Source: Diplocarpon mali
Lineage: Eukaryota; Ascomycota; Leotiomycetes; Helotiales; Drepanopezizaceae
Assembly (NCBI GenBank): GCA_024741835.1
Contig: JAENRP010000386.1
Coordinates: 1 to 39,267, forward strand
Reading direction: 5' to 3'
Length of the DNA stretch: 39,267 bases
Position 1 is the stretch's first letter, and each line of letters starts with the position of its first letter. Shown one piece after another: positions 19,999 to 30,200 of this stretch. The notes beneath the pieces were generated by a model. The model saw only the letters and a list, made by a program, of their open reading frames with translations, had not been told where the DNA came from and did not search any database. The position numbers were made by a program, and so were the translations under genes.

Positions 19999-20470
19999 CA
20001 ACTTATTCTTTATAATAAGGTTGCAAATAAAGTAGTAGGTAATATTAATATATTTCGATCGCTTATGCAGGTATAGATTCTTTATAAGTATAATTGCCCT
20101 TATATTATCTATTTAAAGATTAATATAGTTCTTATCTTATTTAATATACTTAGTAAAACCTATATCTTTTAAACTTAGGCGATTTATAATCCTTACTTGC
20201 AATTTGATAATATTAATATATATTTGGCCTTAATACTTATAGTAGCTACGGATTTCTACTTCCTACTTCCTTATAATATAGGTCTACTATATAGTACTGC
20301 TATACTTCCAGATATACTTTTCTAACCTTTTATATTTGCCTAATTGGAATTAGTATATACCTTAAGCTTTGCGCTTATATATTTCATTAGTCTGTATCTT
20401 ACCTTCTATATAATTATTAATCAAAGGTACCTTTTAAATCGCTTAACTGCATTCTTATATTAAATCGTCA
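19999..20470 (-). pseudogene. C2 RNase H, N-terminal part
   Basis: The minus strand continues the RT into RNase H. Conserved residues are heavily altered, but the sequence is collinear with C5 (11094-11250) at the right end. Element D interrupts it at TSD caact. Confidence 0.7.
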
Positions 20471-21480
20471 GATCCTTTAAGTTCTAATTAAATTGCCTAG
20501 TAATAAAGGCGATATCTAGTCTTATATATACTAAAGTATATATAATTGCTTTAATATCCTATTAGTACTTCTTTAAATCTCCTCTTTACTTATTTTTATT
20601 AATAGGCTCTAACTTATTATACTTTCCTTCGATTAGAGTATACTTTGGCTTAAAGTTGGGAGTATAAGTAGAGAGTCCTATTTAATCTAGGATCTTCTTA
20701 ATATACTACTCTTAGTCTAACTAAAGTTCTTAAGTAGAACGGTTCCTTATAATGCAAATGCTAAGGATCTTACAAATTCCCCTTAGATCCTTAGTATTAA
20801 AACGTTTCCGAATTATTATAAAGAACTAATCCAATTGAGTAGTTGTTTTTATAGCTATAGTAATATTATTAATATATAATAGCAACTTAATTCTATACTT
20901 AGTATAAGTAAATAGATAAGGGTTAGCTAAGCTTTAAATAAATCCTATTTCTACTAAAGTAAAGCTATATAAGAGGTTCTAATTATAAGCTGATTACTTT
21001 AGCTTATAGATACTGCGGAGTATATAAAGAGAGTGGCTAGCGTATATAAGAATACCGTTAGGTTAGGAGAGAAAAATCCGTTCCTTTATAGTCGCTTTAG
21101 TAAATGCATTTTTAATATCGTACTATTTATATTTAAGGTCCTTAGCAGCTACTATTACTATAAATATACAAAGGGTATCTATGCGAACTATTAGTACAAA
21201 TGTATTAAAGTAGCCTTCTCTATACTATTAGCAGAAGCCCTTAGTTATAAGCCTTGCTTTATAACGTTTTAAGGTCCTATCTATATATATCTTAATTATA
21301 AAGACCCACTTTATTAATACTAAGTTATTATCCTTTAGCATCGGTTCCTCTATTTATATACTATTTGCAATAAAAGAGCTTATCTCCTTTTAAATTGCCT
21401 TATTCTATATTACTCTATTCTCTAGGTTGTTAATAGCTTTATTATATATCTTTAAAAGAGAGATTTTCATTATCCTTTTA
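20471..21480 (-). pseudogene. C2 reverse transcriptase
   Basis: The minus strand is collinear with C3 34740-35748. Landmarks are the TRG-type segment near 21250, a QYDIKNAFT-type motif near 21110 (mutated), FLS-PN--L near 21055 and the catalytic box at 20876-20865, which reads Tyr-Ile-Asn-Asn in place of Tyr-Val-Asp-Asp. It continues IRKRFN-KDL-GI (about 20815-20770). Stops are more frequent than in C3. Confidence 0.82.
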
Positions 21481-21990
21481 ACAATTAAGAATGTATTATC
21501 TTTATTAAAGCTCTATTAAAGTTCAAGCTTATAAATCTTATATACTATTATAGCCTAGATATACTTAAACTTGCATTTATCTAAGGTATCTTCTAGTTCT
21601 AGGTCTCTATTCCTCTTTAAAGGCGTAGGTTCGGCTATAGGTTCTATAGGCTTACTATTTAAGGAACCGCTTTCTAATAGTAGAGGCTTATTATTACTTA
21701 TACCTATTTTAAGAATATCCTTTACTATAAGTACTTTAATTAAAGGGATAATAATATTAAAGTTATTTTATACTTTAAGTAGTTTATAAATAATAGGAAT
21801 AGTCTATTCGGCCTTTAGGCGACTAATAGGTCGTCGATTAGCAAGTGCGCTTAATATACTTAAGCTTAAAGAAAGGGGTTATTAGTTCGGCTTAATAGTA
21901 TTACTATCGAGTAGTATACCTTGCGAATCTTTAAGTATATAAAGCTTTAAGGATAGCTCCCTCTTATTTTAAGATTTATTAAACTTAACT
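21481..21990 (-). pseudogene. C2 integrase-RT linker
   Basis: This low-complexity linker of the polyprotein is collinear with C3 34330-34740. The open frame at 21571-21789 on the plus strand is antisense; an almost identical antisense frame lies at 34461-34727 in C3. No motif repeat is present at this junction in family C, unlike E and F. Confidence 0.7.
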
Positions 21991-22935
21991 ATTAAAGATA
22001 TAATTATTTGCCTTAGATCTAGTATATATACTATCTATTACTTTATTATCTATTTAATATATTTAATAAATATATACTCTTTACCTTAGTCTATTAGCTT
22101 TTTACTCTTTATACCTACGGGCTAGGACTTTAGGCTAATATAAGAGTAGCAGACGCTTTTAAAGATATAGATATAATTTAAGCTTAGCTTCTATTTAAAA
22201 TATGCCTTATATAGTAATATTCGGATGCTATTAACTATTGGTCTACTACTTATTCTATTTTATAAGTATATATCTACCTTAACCGCAAGGTCCTAGAATT
22301 CTAGTAATAGGTTAGCATCTTGCAATAGAGCGCAATAGTTAGTCTTTGCTTACTAAATGCTTTACTTAATAATGCTATTTTAATAAAAACCTTTATATAT
22401 TATAATTAGTTTATAACAAACTCCTTATTTTACCTATTTATTAAACTTTACCCTAATCTCTAATATATTATCAGACCTAATAGCTATTAGCTTTAATTAA
22501 GTCCAGTGTTCCTTTATCACTTTCTAAATTTCTAGCTTTTTTATAAGCTTAGATTTAGTCTTAGCGCAAATAGTCTATATCTATTAAGTAGAATTATCTA
22601 CTATTTAAGAAAACTAATTATTTCCTTTAATTAAGGTTATAAATAGTTTAATAATATTAATAGATATTAGCGCTAGTATTAAATCTTTCTATAGATTAAG
22701 CTTAATTTGCGTCCGATTTTAAAGTTTTATTAGCTTGCAAATTTAATATATTAGGCGATTATTTAATATTTAGATCTTCTATTTTAAAGTTAAGACCTTA
22801 TGTAAGCCCTTTAATTTCTTTAGCTTTAAATATGCAAATCTTCTATATATTAGCTAATACCTTAATAGGCTTTCGGCTTCTAATAGCTTTAGTAGCCTAT
22901 TATCAATTGATACTTTATTATTAGCAGCTAAAAAG
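21991..22935 (-). pseudogene. C2 integrase
   Basis: This is collinear on the minus strand with C3 33370-34330, where the motifs are clearer. The IN core motifs FNNA-EI-VKLNK and GSY-NS-I-SI lie near 22470-22370. Zinc-binding His/Cys are mostly replaced by Tyr. Confidence 0.75.
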
Positions 22936-22959
22936 GACTAATAATAGTAGTTTGAGGTT

Positions 22960-23412
22960 TTGCCGTTTTCCAATTGCAAGCCCGGCTTAAGAATCGTTTT
23001 TAGTAAAACCGCGAGATCCACTTGCAGTCCTAGCTTAAGAGTCGATTTCCTAGAAATGGCGAGATCCACTTGCGGTCCCGGCTTAAGAGTTGTCTTTAAC
23101 GAATTCGCGAATTTCACTTACGATCTTAGCTTAAGAGTTATTATTAGCGAATTTGCAGAATCCACTTGCAGTCCTAGCCTAAGAGTCATTTCTACCAAAT
23201 TCACTTATAATCCTAGCTTAAAAGTCATCTTTAAAAACACCTTATAATCTACTTATAGTCCTAACTTAAAAGTCATTTTCGCAAATTTCACTTGCAATCC
23301 TAGCTTAAGAGTCTATCTATTCTCCTTATCCTCGCTTAATTGTATTAGAGCAGAGAGTATACTTTCCTTAAAGGAATCTACTTATAAGTCTAGCCTAAGA
23401 GTTAATTTCTAT
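22960..23412 (-). repeat. Nine-unit in-frame minisatellite between protease and integrase of C2
   Basis: Units of the form cttgcagtcctagcttaaga (plus) are at 22986, 23034, 23082, 23130, 23178, 23217, 23265, 23304 and 23394 (position of the agC base). From the protease side the spacings are 90, 39, 48, 39, 48, 48, 48, 48 bp, all multiples of 3. On the coding (minus) strand the units read T-L-[KR]-L-x-x-Q-V-x-F. On the plus strand they read TC[SG]P[SG]LRV. Both strands stay open. Confidence 0.93.
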
Positions 23413-23419
23413 AATATTA

Positions 23420-23885
23420 CCTTTAAAATAATATAAAGTCTATCTTTGATTTTAGCCTTAAAGATCACTTTATAATTATTATTTATAAACTATATAAATT
23501 GATTATTAAAAACTCCTATATAATTCAACTTTATATAGATCTTATAATTAGATAAAAGATTAATACTTAAACTAAGTATAAGGAGAATATTTTATAAAAG
23601 GAAAGAAATGCTAGCGATATTCATTTCTACTATACCTATTAAGTCTATATATAACCTTTTACTACTAACCTTAATAGAGCGCCTTTTTATTTTAATAAGT
23701 AGGCCTTTAAATAGGTAGGGTTTATTAGTTATATATATTATATAACTAGTATTACTATATTAGTTAGATTTAAAGATCTTATAAAGATCGGCTTTTAAAA
23801 TGTAAGCATCTTTATTATAATTATTATTTAAATTATCAAAAGTAGATTTAGGTTTAAATAACCTACTATTATTATTAAAGGTATT
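23420..23885 (-). pseudogene. C2 protease
   Basis: The minus-strand family C protease is collinear with C1 1-464 and C3 32526-32850, again with the YLFKGP-type segment (near 23700). This copy has the uninterrupted target site of element A (attaaaggtatttattaa, about 23875-23892). Confidence 0.8.
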
Positions 23886-24965
23886 TATTAAAGTTTTAGC
23901 TAAATAGCCTTTTCCTTTGCCTTTCCTTAGTAGTTGCGGCCTTTAATAGGATAAGGGCAGTTTGCTTCTTAACTTCTGCTTCAATTGCTTTTTAATATTA
24001 AAACTAGCGACTATATCGATTAGTTGCCTTTTAACTTTATAATTAGTAATATTATAAGTACTATTATAGAAGTAGCATCCTTAATAAGCTTAAGGGCTTA
24101 TCCTACGCTCCTTTCTCTTCTTAGGCTTATTATTATCCTATAACGCAGCATTTGCCGATTTAAAGCATCCTTTAAGGTCTTACTTAATAGTTCGAAGGAG
24201 GTCGATCTTCTTATAGATCTTAAGATTAGGTTAAATAAGAAGAGATTATTTTGCAATAGCGAACTTAAGAGGAAGGCTATTAAGTAGGGAATTAAAAAGC
24301 TAAGTTTCTTTAAAAGTTATAGCTATCTTAGGATCTATAGCTCTTACTCTCCTTCTTACTTTACGCAATATAGATTAAGTAGAGTCTATATTTATATTTA
24401 TATCCTTACTATCTTTATCTTTTTTATATTAAAATGAAGTGATCTACTATAGTAGATACTAGGTATTAAAGGCAATTGTCTAAGAGTATTTTGCCTTTAA
24501 AGTATCCTATCTTATCTTTGCATTATTATAAACTTAAATAAAATCTTAATCTTTATTACTTAAACCTCTATTAATCTTAAGTTTGCATTTAGCTAAGGCC
24601 AGCCTATACTCCTTCTCCTTTTTCATATTTAAAATCTACCTTTAGGATTCTTAGTTATTATCTACTAAAGCTCTTAAGCTAAGCTTATTTAGTATATCTG
24701 GTAAATCCTTAATAGTTATATTAGCTATTAAAGTAAAAGTAGACAAATTAGTAAAAGGAGTATAGGAGGCTATTCTTACATATTTAATAAGTGTCTTTTA
24801 AATTGCCATTTCAATGCCTTTGCTTTTAAAGTAAAGCTTTAAATTGTCGAACTATTATTACTAGTTCTTTTAAGAGAGTTAAAGGTCTCTAGGCCTAGTG
24901 TTTCGATCGGAATTGGAAGCTATTGCTATTTCGAATAGAATTGCATTAAAATCAAATAAATTAAA
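23886..24965 (-). pseudogene. C2 gag
   Basis: The minus strand reads the same gag as C1 9340-10450. Landmarks are the coiled-coil-like KEKEYRLALAKCKLK segment (about 24620-24570), FNFL-NSLPLKFAIAK (about 24295-24245) and the basic GKGKGYLAKTL tail (about 23920-23890). It has more RIP changes than C1 in places. The start codon is unclear. Confidence 0.8.
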
Positions 24966-25327
24966 TAGTTAAGGGCACTCCTCCTATCGAAAAGTCGAAA
25001 TGATTAAATAGCAGGTATTATAGAAGTATTAAATAAGGAGGAAGTCCTCTTATCGAAAAGGGTTTTTTAGCTATAACGTAGGGAATCATACCTCTTATAA
25101 AATATAGTAAAGTAAGGAATGACACCTCTTATAGTACCAAAGGGTTATAGAGTAAGGAATCACACCTCTTGCAATATAGGTTAGCTAAATAAGGAATCAT
25201 AACTCTTATTCGCCGATTGCTTGCCTCTTACTATAAGTCTTATTCAACTTCCTATTAATAGTTGCAGCGCAAGTGCTTTCTAAAGGAAGTCAATAATCTA
25301 TTATCAGTCTATCTAGGGCTTATAACC
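24966..25327 (-). other. C2 leader and primer-binding site
   Basis: This leader holds TATGATTCC-type repeats (about 25080-25210, single copy of the segment duplicated in C1). The primer site GGTTATAAGCCC (minus) is at 25316-25327, next to the LTR. Confidence 0.82.
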
Positions 25328-25522
25328 TATTAAGCTTAAGTAAGTCGGCGCAGTAGGTAAAGGAGGCTTCTAAAGGTCGATAGTCGATATATTAGTAAGA
25401 GTTAGGGAAGGAAGGTTACCCCTTTCTTCCTTATAGCTATATACGTATCAATATCCTACTGACTAAGCAGTAGGGTCATATAATAATACATCGGAGTGAT
25501 AGCTATATTACCCATCTCAACA
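25328..25522 (-). repeat. C2 5' LTR
   Basis: This 195-bp LTR is the least mutated of the family at its outer end: minus strand TGTTGAGATGGG, with TG...CA intact. TSD tttgg follows at 25523-25527. Confidence 0.93.
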
Positions 25523-25527
25523 TTTGG

Positions 25528-25690
25528 TACTATAAGAGGTATGATTCCTTGCCTTACTATGTTTCGTAGGAGGTGTGATTCCCTGCGTTATAGCCTAAAA
25601 ACCCTTTTCGATAAGAGGACTTCCTCCCTATTTAATACTTTTATAACACCGCTATTTAATCATTTCGACTTTTCGATAGGAGGAGTGCCC
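25528..25690 (+). other. C3 leader, second part
   Basis: The leader resumes after C2 with tactataagaggtatgattcc and contains two further TATGATTCC repeats. No gene. Confidence 0.82.
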
Positions 25691-26860
25691 TTAACTATTT
25701 AATTTATTTGATTTTAAATGCAATTCTATTTAAAATAGTAATAGCTTTCGATTCCGATCGAAATACTAGGCCTAAAGACCTTTAACTCTTTTAAAAGAAC
25801 TGGCAATAATAGTTTAATAATTTAGAGCTTTACTTTAAGAGCAAAGGCATTAAAATAGCAATTTAAAAGATACTTATCAAATACGTAAGAATAGCCTCTT
25901 ATACTCCTTTTATTAATTCGTCTACTTCTACTTTAATAGCTAATATAACTATTAAAGATTTGCCAGATATATTAAATAAGCTTAGCTTAAGAGCTTTAGT
26001 AAATAATAACTAAGAATCCTAAAGGCAGATTTTAAATATAGAAAAGGAGAAGGAATATAGGCTGGCCTTAGCTAAATGCAAGCTTAAGATTAATAGAGGT
26101 TTAAGTAATAAAAACCGAGATTTTATTTAAATTTATAATAATATAAAGATAAGATAAGATACTTTAAAGGTAAAATACTCTTAGATAATTGCCTTTAATA
26201 CTTAGCATCTACTATAGTAGATCACTTTATTTTAATATAAAAAAGATAAAGATAATAAGGATATAAATGTAAATATAGACTTTACCTAATCTATACTATA
26301 TAAAGTAAGGAGGAAAGTAAAAGTGGCAGATCTTAAAATAGCTATAACTTTTAAGGAAACTTAGCTTTTTAATTTCCTATTTAATAGCTTCCCTCTTAAG
26401 TTCGCTATTATAAAACAATCTCTTCTTATTTAACCCAACCTTAAGATCTATAAGAAGATCGACCTCCTTTGAACTATTAAGTAAGACCTTAAAGGACGCT
26501 CTAAATCGGCAAATGCCGCATTATAAGGTAATAATAAGCTTAAGAAAAGGAAGGAGCGTAGGATAAGCCCTTAAGCTTATTAGGGATACTACTTCTATAA
26601 TATTGCTTATAATATTACTAATTATAAAGTTAAAAGGCAATTGATTAATATAGTTACTAGCTTTAATATTAAAAAGCAATTAAAGCAAAAGTTAAGAAGC
26701 AAATTACCTTTATCCTACTAAAGGCCGCAACTACTAAAGAAAGGCAAAGGAAAAGGCTATTTAATTAAAACTTTAATAGATACCTTTAATAATAATAATA
26801 GGTTATTTAAATCTGAATCCACTTTTAATAATTTAAATAATAATTATAATAAAGATGCCT
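25690..26860 (+). pseudogene. C3 gag
   Basis: One plus-strand frame reads the family C gag, broken by TAA/TAG. It shows ELYFKSKGIKIAI (25825-25863), NIEKEKEYRLALAKCKLKINRG (about 26035-26100), QLFNFLFNSFPLKFAII (about 26365-26410), KIYKKIDLL (about 26445) and the basic tail KGKGYLIKTL (about 26743-26772). A block GYYFYNIAYNITNY (about 26580-26625) is a likely mutated CCHC knuckle. It is in the same frame as the RT 9.6 kb downstream once E is removed, so gag and pol were one ORF without a frameshift signal. Confidence 0.83.
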
Positions 26861-26930
26861 ATATCTTAAAAGCCGATCTTTATAAGATCTTTAAATTTAA
26901 TTAGTATAGTAATACTAATTGTATAGTATA
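26861..26930 (+). pseudogene. C3 protease, first part (cut by E)
   Basis: This short frame (ADLYKIFKFN-YSNTN-IVY) leads into the protease. It continues at 32526 (IINKPYLFKGP). The last five bases, gtata, are the TSD of E. Confidence 0.78.
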
Positions 26931-27184
26931 TATTGCAGGTATGCCCGTTACATGTTTGTCATATGATCTGTCACATGACATATCATACACATGATATGTC
27001 ATATGACTTGCCACATGACTTAGCGGCTTCGCTAAGAAGCCCGCTTACCTTAAATAGCGCTTAGTTAAAGAGCTCTTATGAATCAAGACATAAGACACCT
27101 AATATCGTCGTTTGCACCTCATACTTCTTTATACCCTCTTCTAGTTTACTATCAAGTTTATTATCAGAGAACCTCCTTGCTATA
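26931..27184 (+). repeat. Element E 5' LTR
   Basis: This 254-bp LTR retains many CA/TG dinucleotides that are TA in the 3' LTR. It contains a 10-bp-stem hairpin at 26977-27000 and a 7-bp-stem hairpin at 27019-27036. Confidence 0.95.
26977..27036 (+). other. Two perfect hairpins in the element E LTR
   Basis: GACATATCAT-acac-ATGATATGTC is a 10-bp stem (26977-27000). CTTAGCG-gctt-CGCTAAG is a 7-bp stem with a tetraloop (27019-27036). The second is fully conserved in the 3' LTR (about 32355-32372); the first is eroded there by RIP. They could be regulatory RNA structure; role inferred. Confidence 0.7.
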
Positions 27185-27328
27185 GGTTATAAGCCCCGTA
27201 TGCCTATGAATAGCATTTGACAAAATTCCATCGATTAGAGTCTCCCTTACAAACGAAAAGGCTGATCGACATTTTGAGTTTTACTCAACTAACGACGTAT
27301 AACAAGCGTCATTTTAATAATAAAAACA
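27185..27328 (+). other. Element E primer-binding site and leader
   Basis: GGTTATAAGCCC at 27185-27196 directly follows the LTR and is one G-to-A step from the complement of the initiator tRNA-Met anticodon arm. The remaining leader has no frame of note. Confidence 0.8.
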
Positions 27329-28644
27329 GTGGCTACTCTCCTTTCGAAGCGCTACGCAATAATCCAAGCTTACGTAAGATTCGTTACTGTAGTTGAATCA
27401 TTAGGACTAATAGCTGAGATTACCAGCTTAATTGCTAAAAGTACTCCACTGTTTGAATCACCTAATTTTAAAGGGACTAATATACAGTACCCTAAACTCG
27501 AATTCAATAGTTCATCTCCTCCTCTTCCTCCTTCTCTACCTTCTCCTTTCGATAACTCTATATATAAATATACAAATAAGATATTGTTATTATCTTCGGC
27601 TGCCCTTAGCCTCCCTAAGTCTTAAAAGCTTAAAGGCGCAGAGGATTATAGCTAGTAGAGAAATAAGGTTTTAAACCTTGCAAAGTCAAACGCGTTGACT
27701 ATATATCTTTATATAAAAGCTAAAATATATACTCTACTTAAGGTTGACTTATAGGACTGTTCTATTACAAATAAGGAAAGGGATAATTGGGTTAAATAAG
27801 AAGCTAAGGAATCTCAGATGAAGCTTACTATTATACTTAATTGCAAACTAGGCCTACTAGCTTATATAAAAGTCGATAAATCTGCCTTAAATATATAGGA
27901 AGCTTTTTAAAAATAGTATAAAGGATCTGGAATAGTACTTGAATATAATGCTATATAGACCTATATTACTATTAAATATAACGACTTCAACTCACTTAAA
28001 GCTTATATCATCGCCTTTAGGCTTTCAATTACTAAATTAGAAGCTCTTAACTCTACCCTTCCCTTTTACTAACACCTTATCATATTTATTACTAGCTATT
28101 TTAATAGATGGCCTATTTAAGTAGATCGATAACGCTTTAACCTTCGCTTAGCTATAGCAGTTGGACGAAAATCAAAGATCACGCTTAAAGCTCTTATTAA
28201 AGATATTACTAACAAAGCTCAAGCCTTATAGAGTTTAAAAATAAATAGAACTGTCTTATATAGTAATAAATCGGCTAGCAAGCCGTATTCCTTTAATTAT
28301 AAGAAGTTAGAAAATAAGGGAGGTTTTAAAGACTTAAAGAAGAGTACCTCTAGGAATACTACTAACTCCCTTAACTCCCCCTATCCTTATTACAAGTAAC
28401 TAAAGCTATACTATAAGGTAGAAGATTACTTTGCAATTAATAAATCGAAAAGAGAGGCTTAAGAGAAGGATTTAGGGAAGAAGTACGTATTCCATTACCT
28501 TAAAGGTAAGGACGATAAGTCCTTGTTATTATTATTATTATTACTAAAAAGCAAGAAGCCTTTAAGGAAGACTCAAAAGGAAGACAAAGAGTCAGATAAT
28601 AACCTCTTTAGGCATACTATGCTATTACTAACCCTAGGGCCAAT

Positions 28645-28735
28645 TCTCACTTGCGAGCCAGGCCTAAGAGTCAATTCCGACTCCTCCCTAGGGCCAATTT
28701 CTACTTACAAGCCAGGCCCAGGAGTCAGTTTTTCT
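28645..28735 (-). repeat. Two inverted motif copies at the gag-protease junction of E
   Basis: Copies begin at 28649 (acttgcgagccaggcctaag) and 28703 (acttacaagccaggcccagg), 54 bp apart. They are in the opposite orientation to the copies at 30113 and 30167. The polyprotein frame still passes through them, encoding TCEPGLRVNS and TYKPGPGVSF. Confidence 0.9.
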
Positions 28736-30106
28736 ACCTACTTCTTATTAAAATTAAGGAATCGTTAGCTATATAATATAAGTATTAGTAAGCATATCTC
28801 TAATAATCTCTTTAAGTTCACTTCCTATATTGCTTAAGATAATCTACCCTCCTTAAGTATAATTAATAGATCTATTTAACCTTTTAGTATTAGCACTTAT
28901 AAAGTTAACGCACTTAAATCTAATAGAAAGGTGTATATTCTTAAGTTAATTAATACTCTCTATATACCTTAATCTCCTATTTGCTTATACTTAGGTAGCA
29001 AACTTAATAAAATCAAAGGCTTCTATCGAAATAATAAGCTATTCCTATTTAATAAGAAGGAAATTTGCACTATTAATAATAATATATATATTAATAAGGA
29101 ATAGCCTTTTACTAACTCCTTTAGTTATATAAGTGGATATGCTCTCTTAGCTGCTATTAAGAATAGACCTTTTGATATTAAGCTCTAGTACTATCGATTA
29201 GGCTATACTAGCTTATAAATAGTCAGAAAGACCCAATCTGCTATTACTAATATATAGATTAAGGAAATAAAATCAGGGAAGATGCGAATCTGCGCTCCTT
29301 ATAAAAAAGGCAGACCTCTTTAATATATCAATAAACGTTCAGCTCGCCCTCGACTTATAAAAGCACTTGATAAGCTATATATTAATATGGTTCATTTGAA
29401 GCCAATTGGCTTAAACAGCTATAAATACGCTTTTATTTTCATTTGCATAGCTATAATAGCTAAGTAGGGATAGACTTATATAAATAAATCTAATGCCTTT
29501 AAGGTAAATAAGAAGATAATTAGCCTTTTATAAACTTATTATAATCGTATAATCAAGCGGTAGAGAACTGATAGAGGCAAGGAGTACTCTCTTATATAGA
29601 TGCGAATACTTATAGAAAACCTTAATATGATTTTAAAGGAATCTACTCTATATATGCTAGAATAAGATAGCAGATTAAAATAATCAATTCGCATACTAAT
29701 AGAAAAGTTGCAAATAGCTATAATTGATTAAAATATCCCCTCCTTTCTCTAGCCTTATCTCCTTCTTTTAATAATATATATTACTAATCTTACTACTTCT
29801 AATATTCTAAGTGGCAAGACTTTATATAAGGTCTTTTAGGATAATATCGAGCCTAATAAGCCATATACTCCTTTAGTTAAGCATCTTTAAGTACTAAGCT
29901 ATTGCGTCTATATGCTAATTAAGAAAGAAAGGCGAACTTAAAGCAATAAACTCGCTTTAAGAGTAGAGGTAGGTACTCTTATTAGATTTGATAGTAGAAG
30001 TATTTATCAAATCTATATACTATCGCAAATAGGTAAAAAGATTATTCGATTATCTTATATTCGATTTGATAAAGATGGCCTAATTATAGAGCTGCAATTA
30101 AGGGGT

Positions 30107-30200
30107 GATTTCACTCCTAGGCCGGGACCGCGAGTCAATTCTAACTCTTACAATAATAATGATTTCACTCCTAGGCCAGGACCGGGAGTTAATTCTGATT
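30107..30200 (+). repeat. Two motif copies at the integrase-RT junction of E
   Basis: Copies begin at 30113 and 30167, 54 bp apart: actcctaggccgggaccgcg and actcctaggccaggaccggg. They encode TPRPGPRVNS and TPRPGPGVNS in frame. F has three copies here. Confidence 0.92.

Larger units (their letters stand above)
12994..25522 (-). mobile_element. Ty1/copia C2 (family C), complete, interrupted by element D
   Basis: C2 is complete from 5' LTR (25328-25522) to 3' LTR (12994-13188), with TSD tttgg on both sides. Without D it is about 6.1 kb, which defines the family C length. Order on the minus strand: LTR, primer site, leader, gag, protease, a nine-unit in-frame minisatellite, integrase, linker, RT and RNase H. 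D is inserted in the RNase H region (TSD caact); the rest of RNase H, three motif copies, a purine tract and the 3' LTR follow. The interrupted site matches C5, where the same bases are contiguous. Confidence 0.93.

Noticed and set aside
22960..23247. Plus-strand 95-codon ORF as a separate gene
   Set aside because: It is the antisense reading of the C2 minisatellite. It is open because of the motif's ambisense structure, and no flanking gene signals are seen.
25328..25700. Head-to-head fusion of two copia elements without an LTR for the second
   Set aside because: The tttgg TSD and the matching leader at 12802-12993 show that C2 is inserted in the leader of C3, whose LTR is at 12607-12801.
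27181..27210. tRNA gene because of the GGTTATAAGCCC-type sequence
   Set aside because: Only the anticodon-arm complement is present, directly next to LTRs; there is no cloverleaf.
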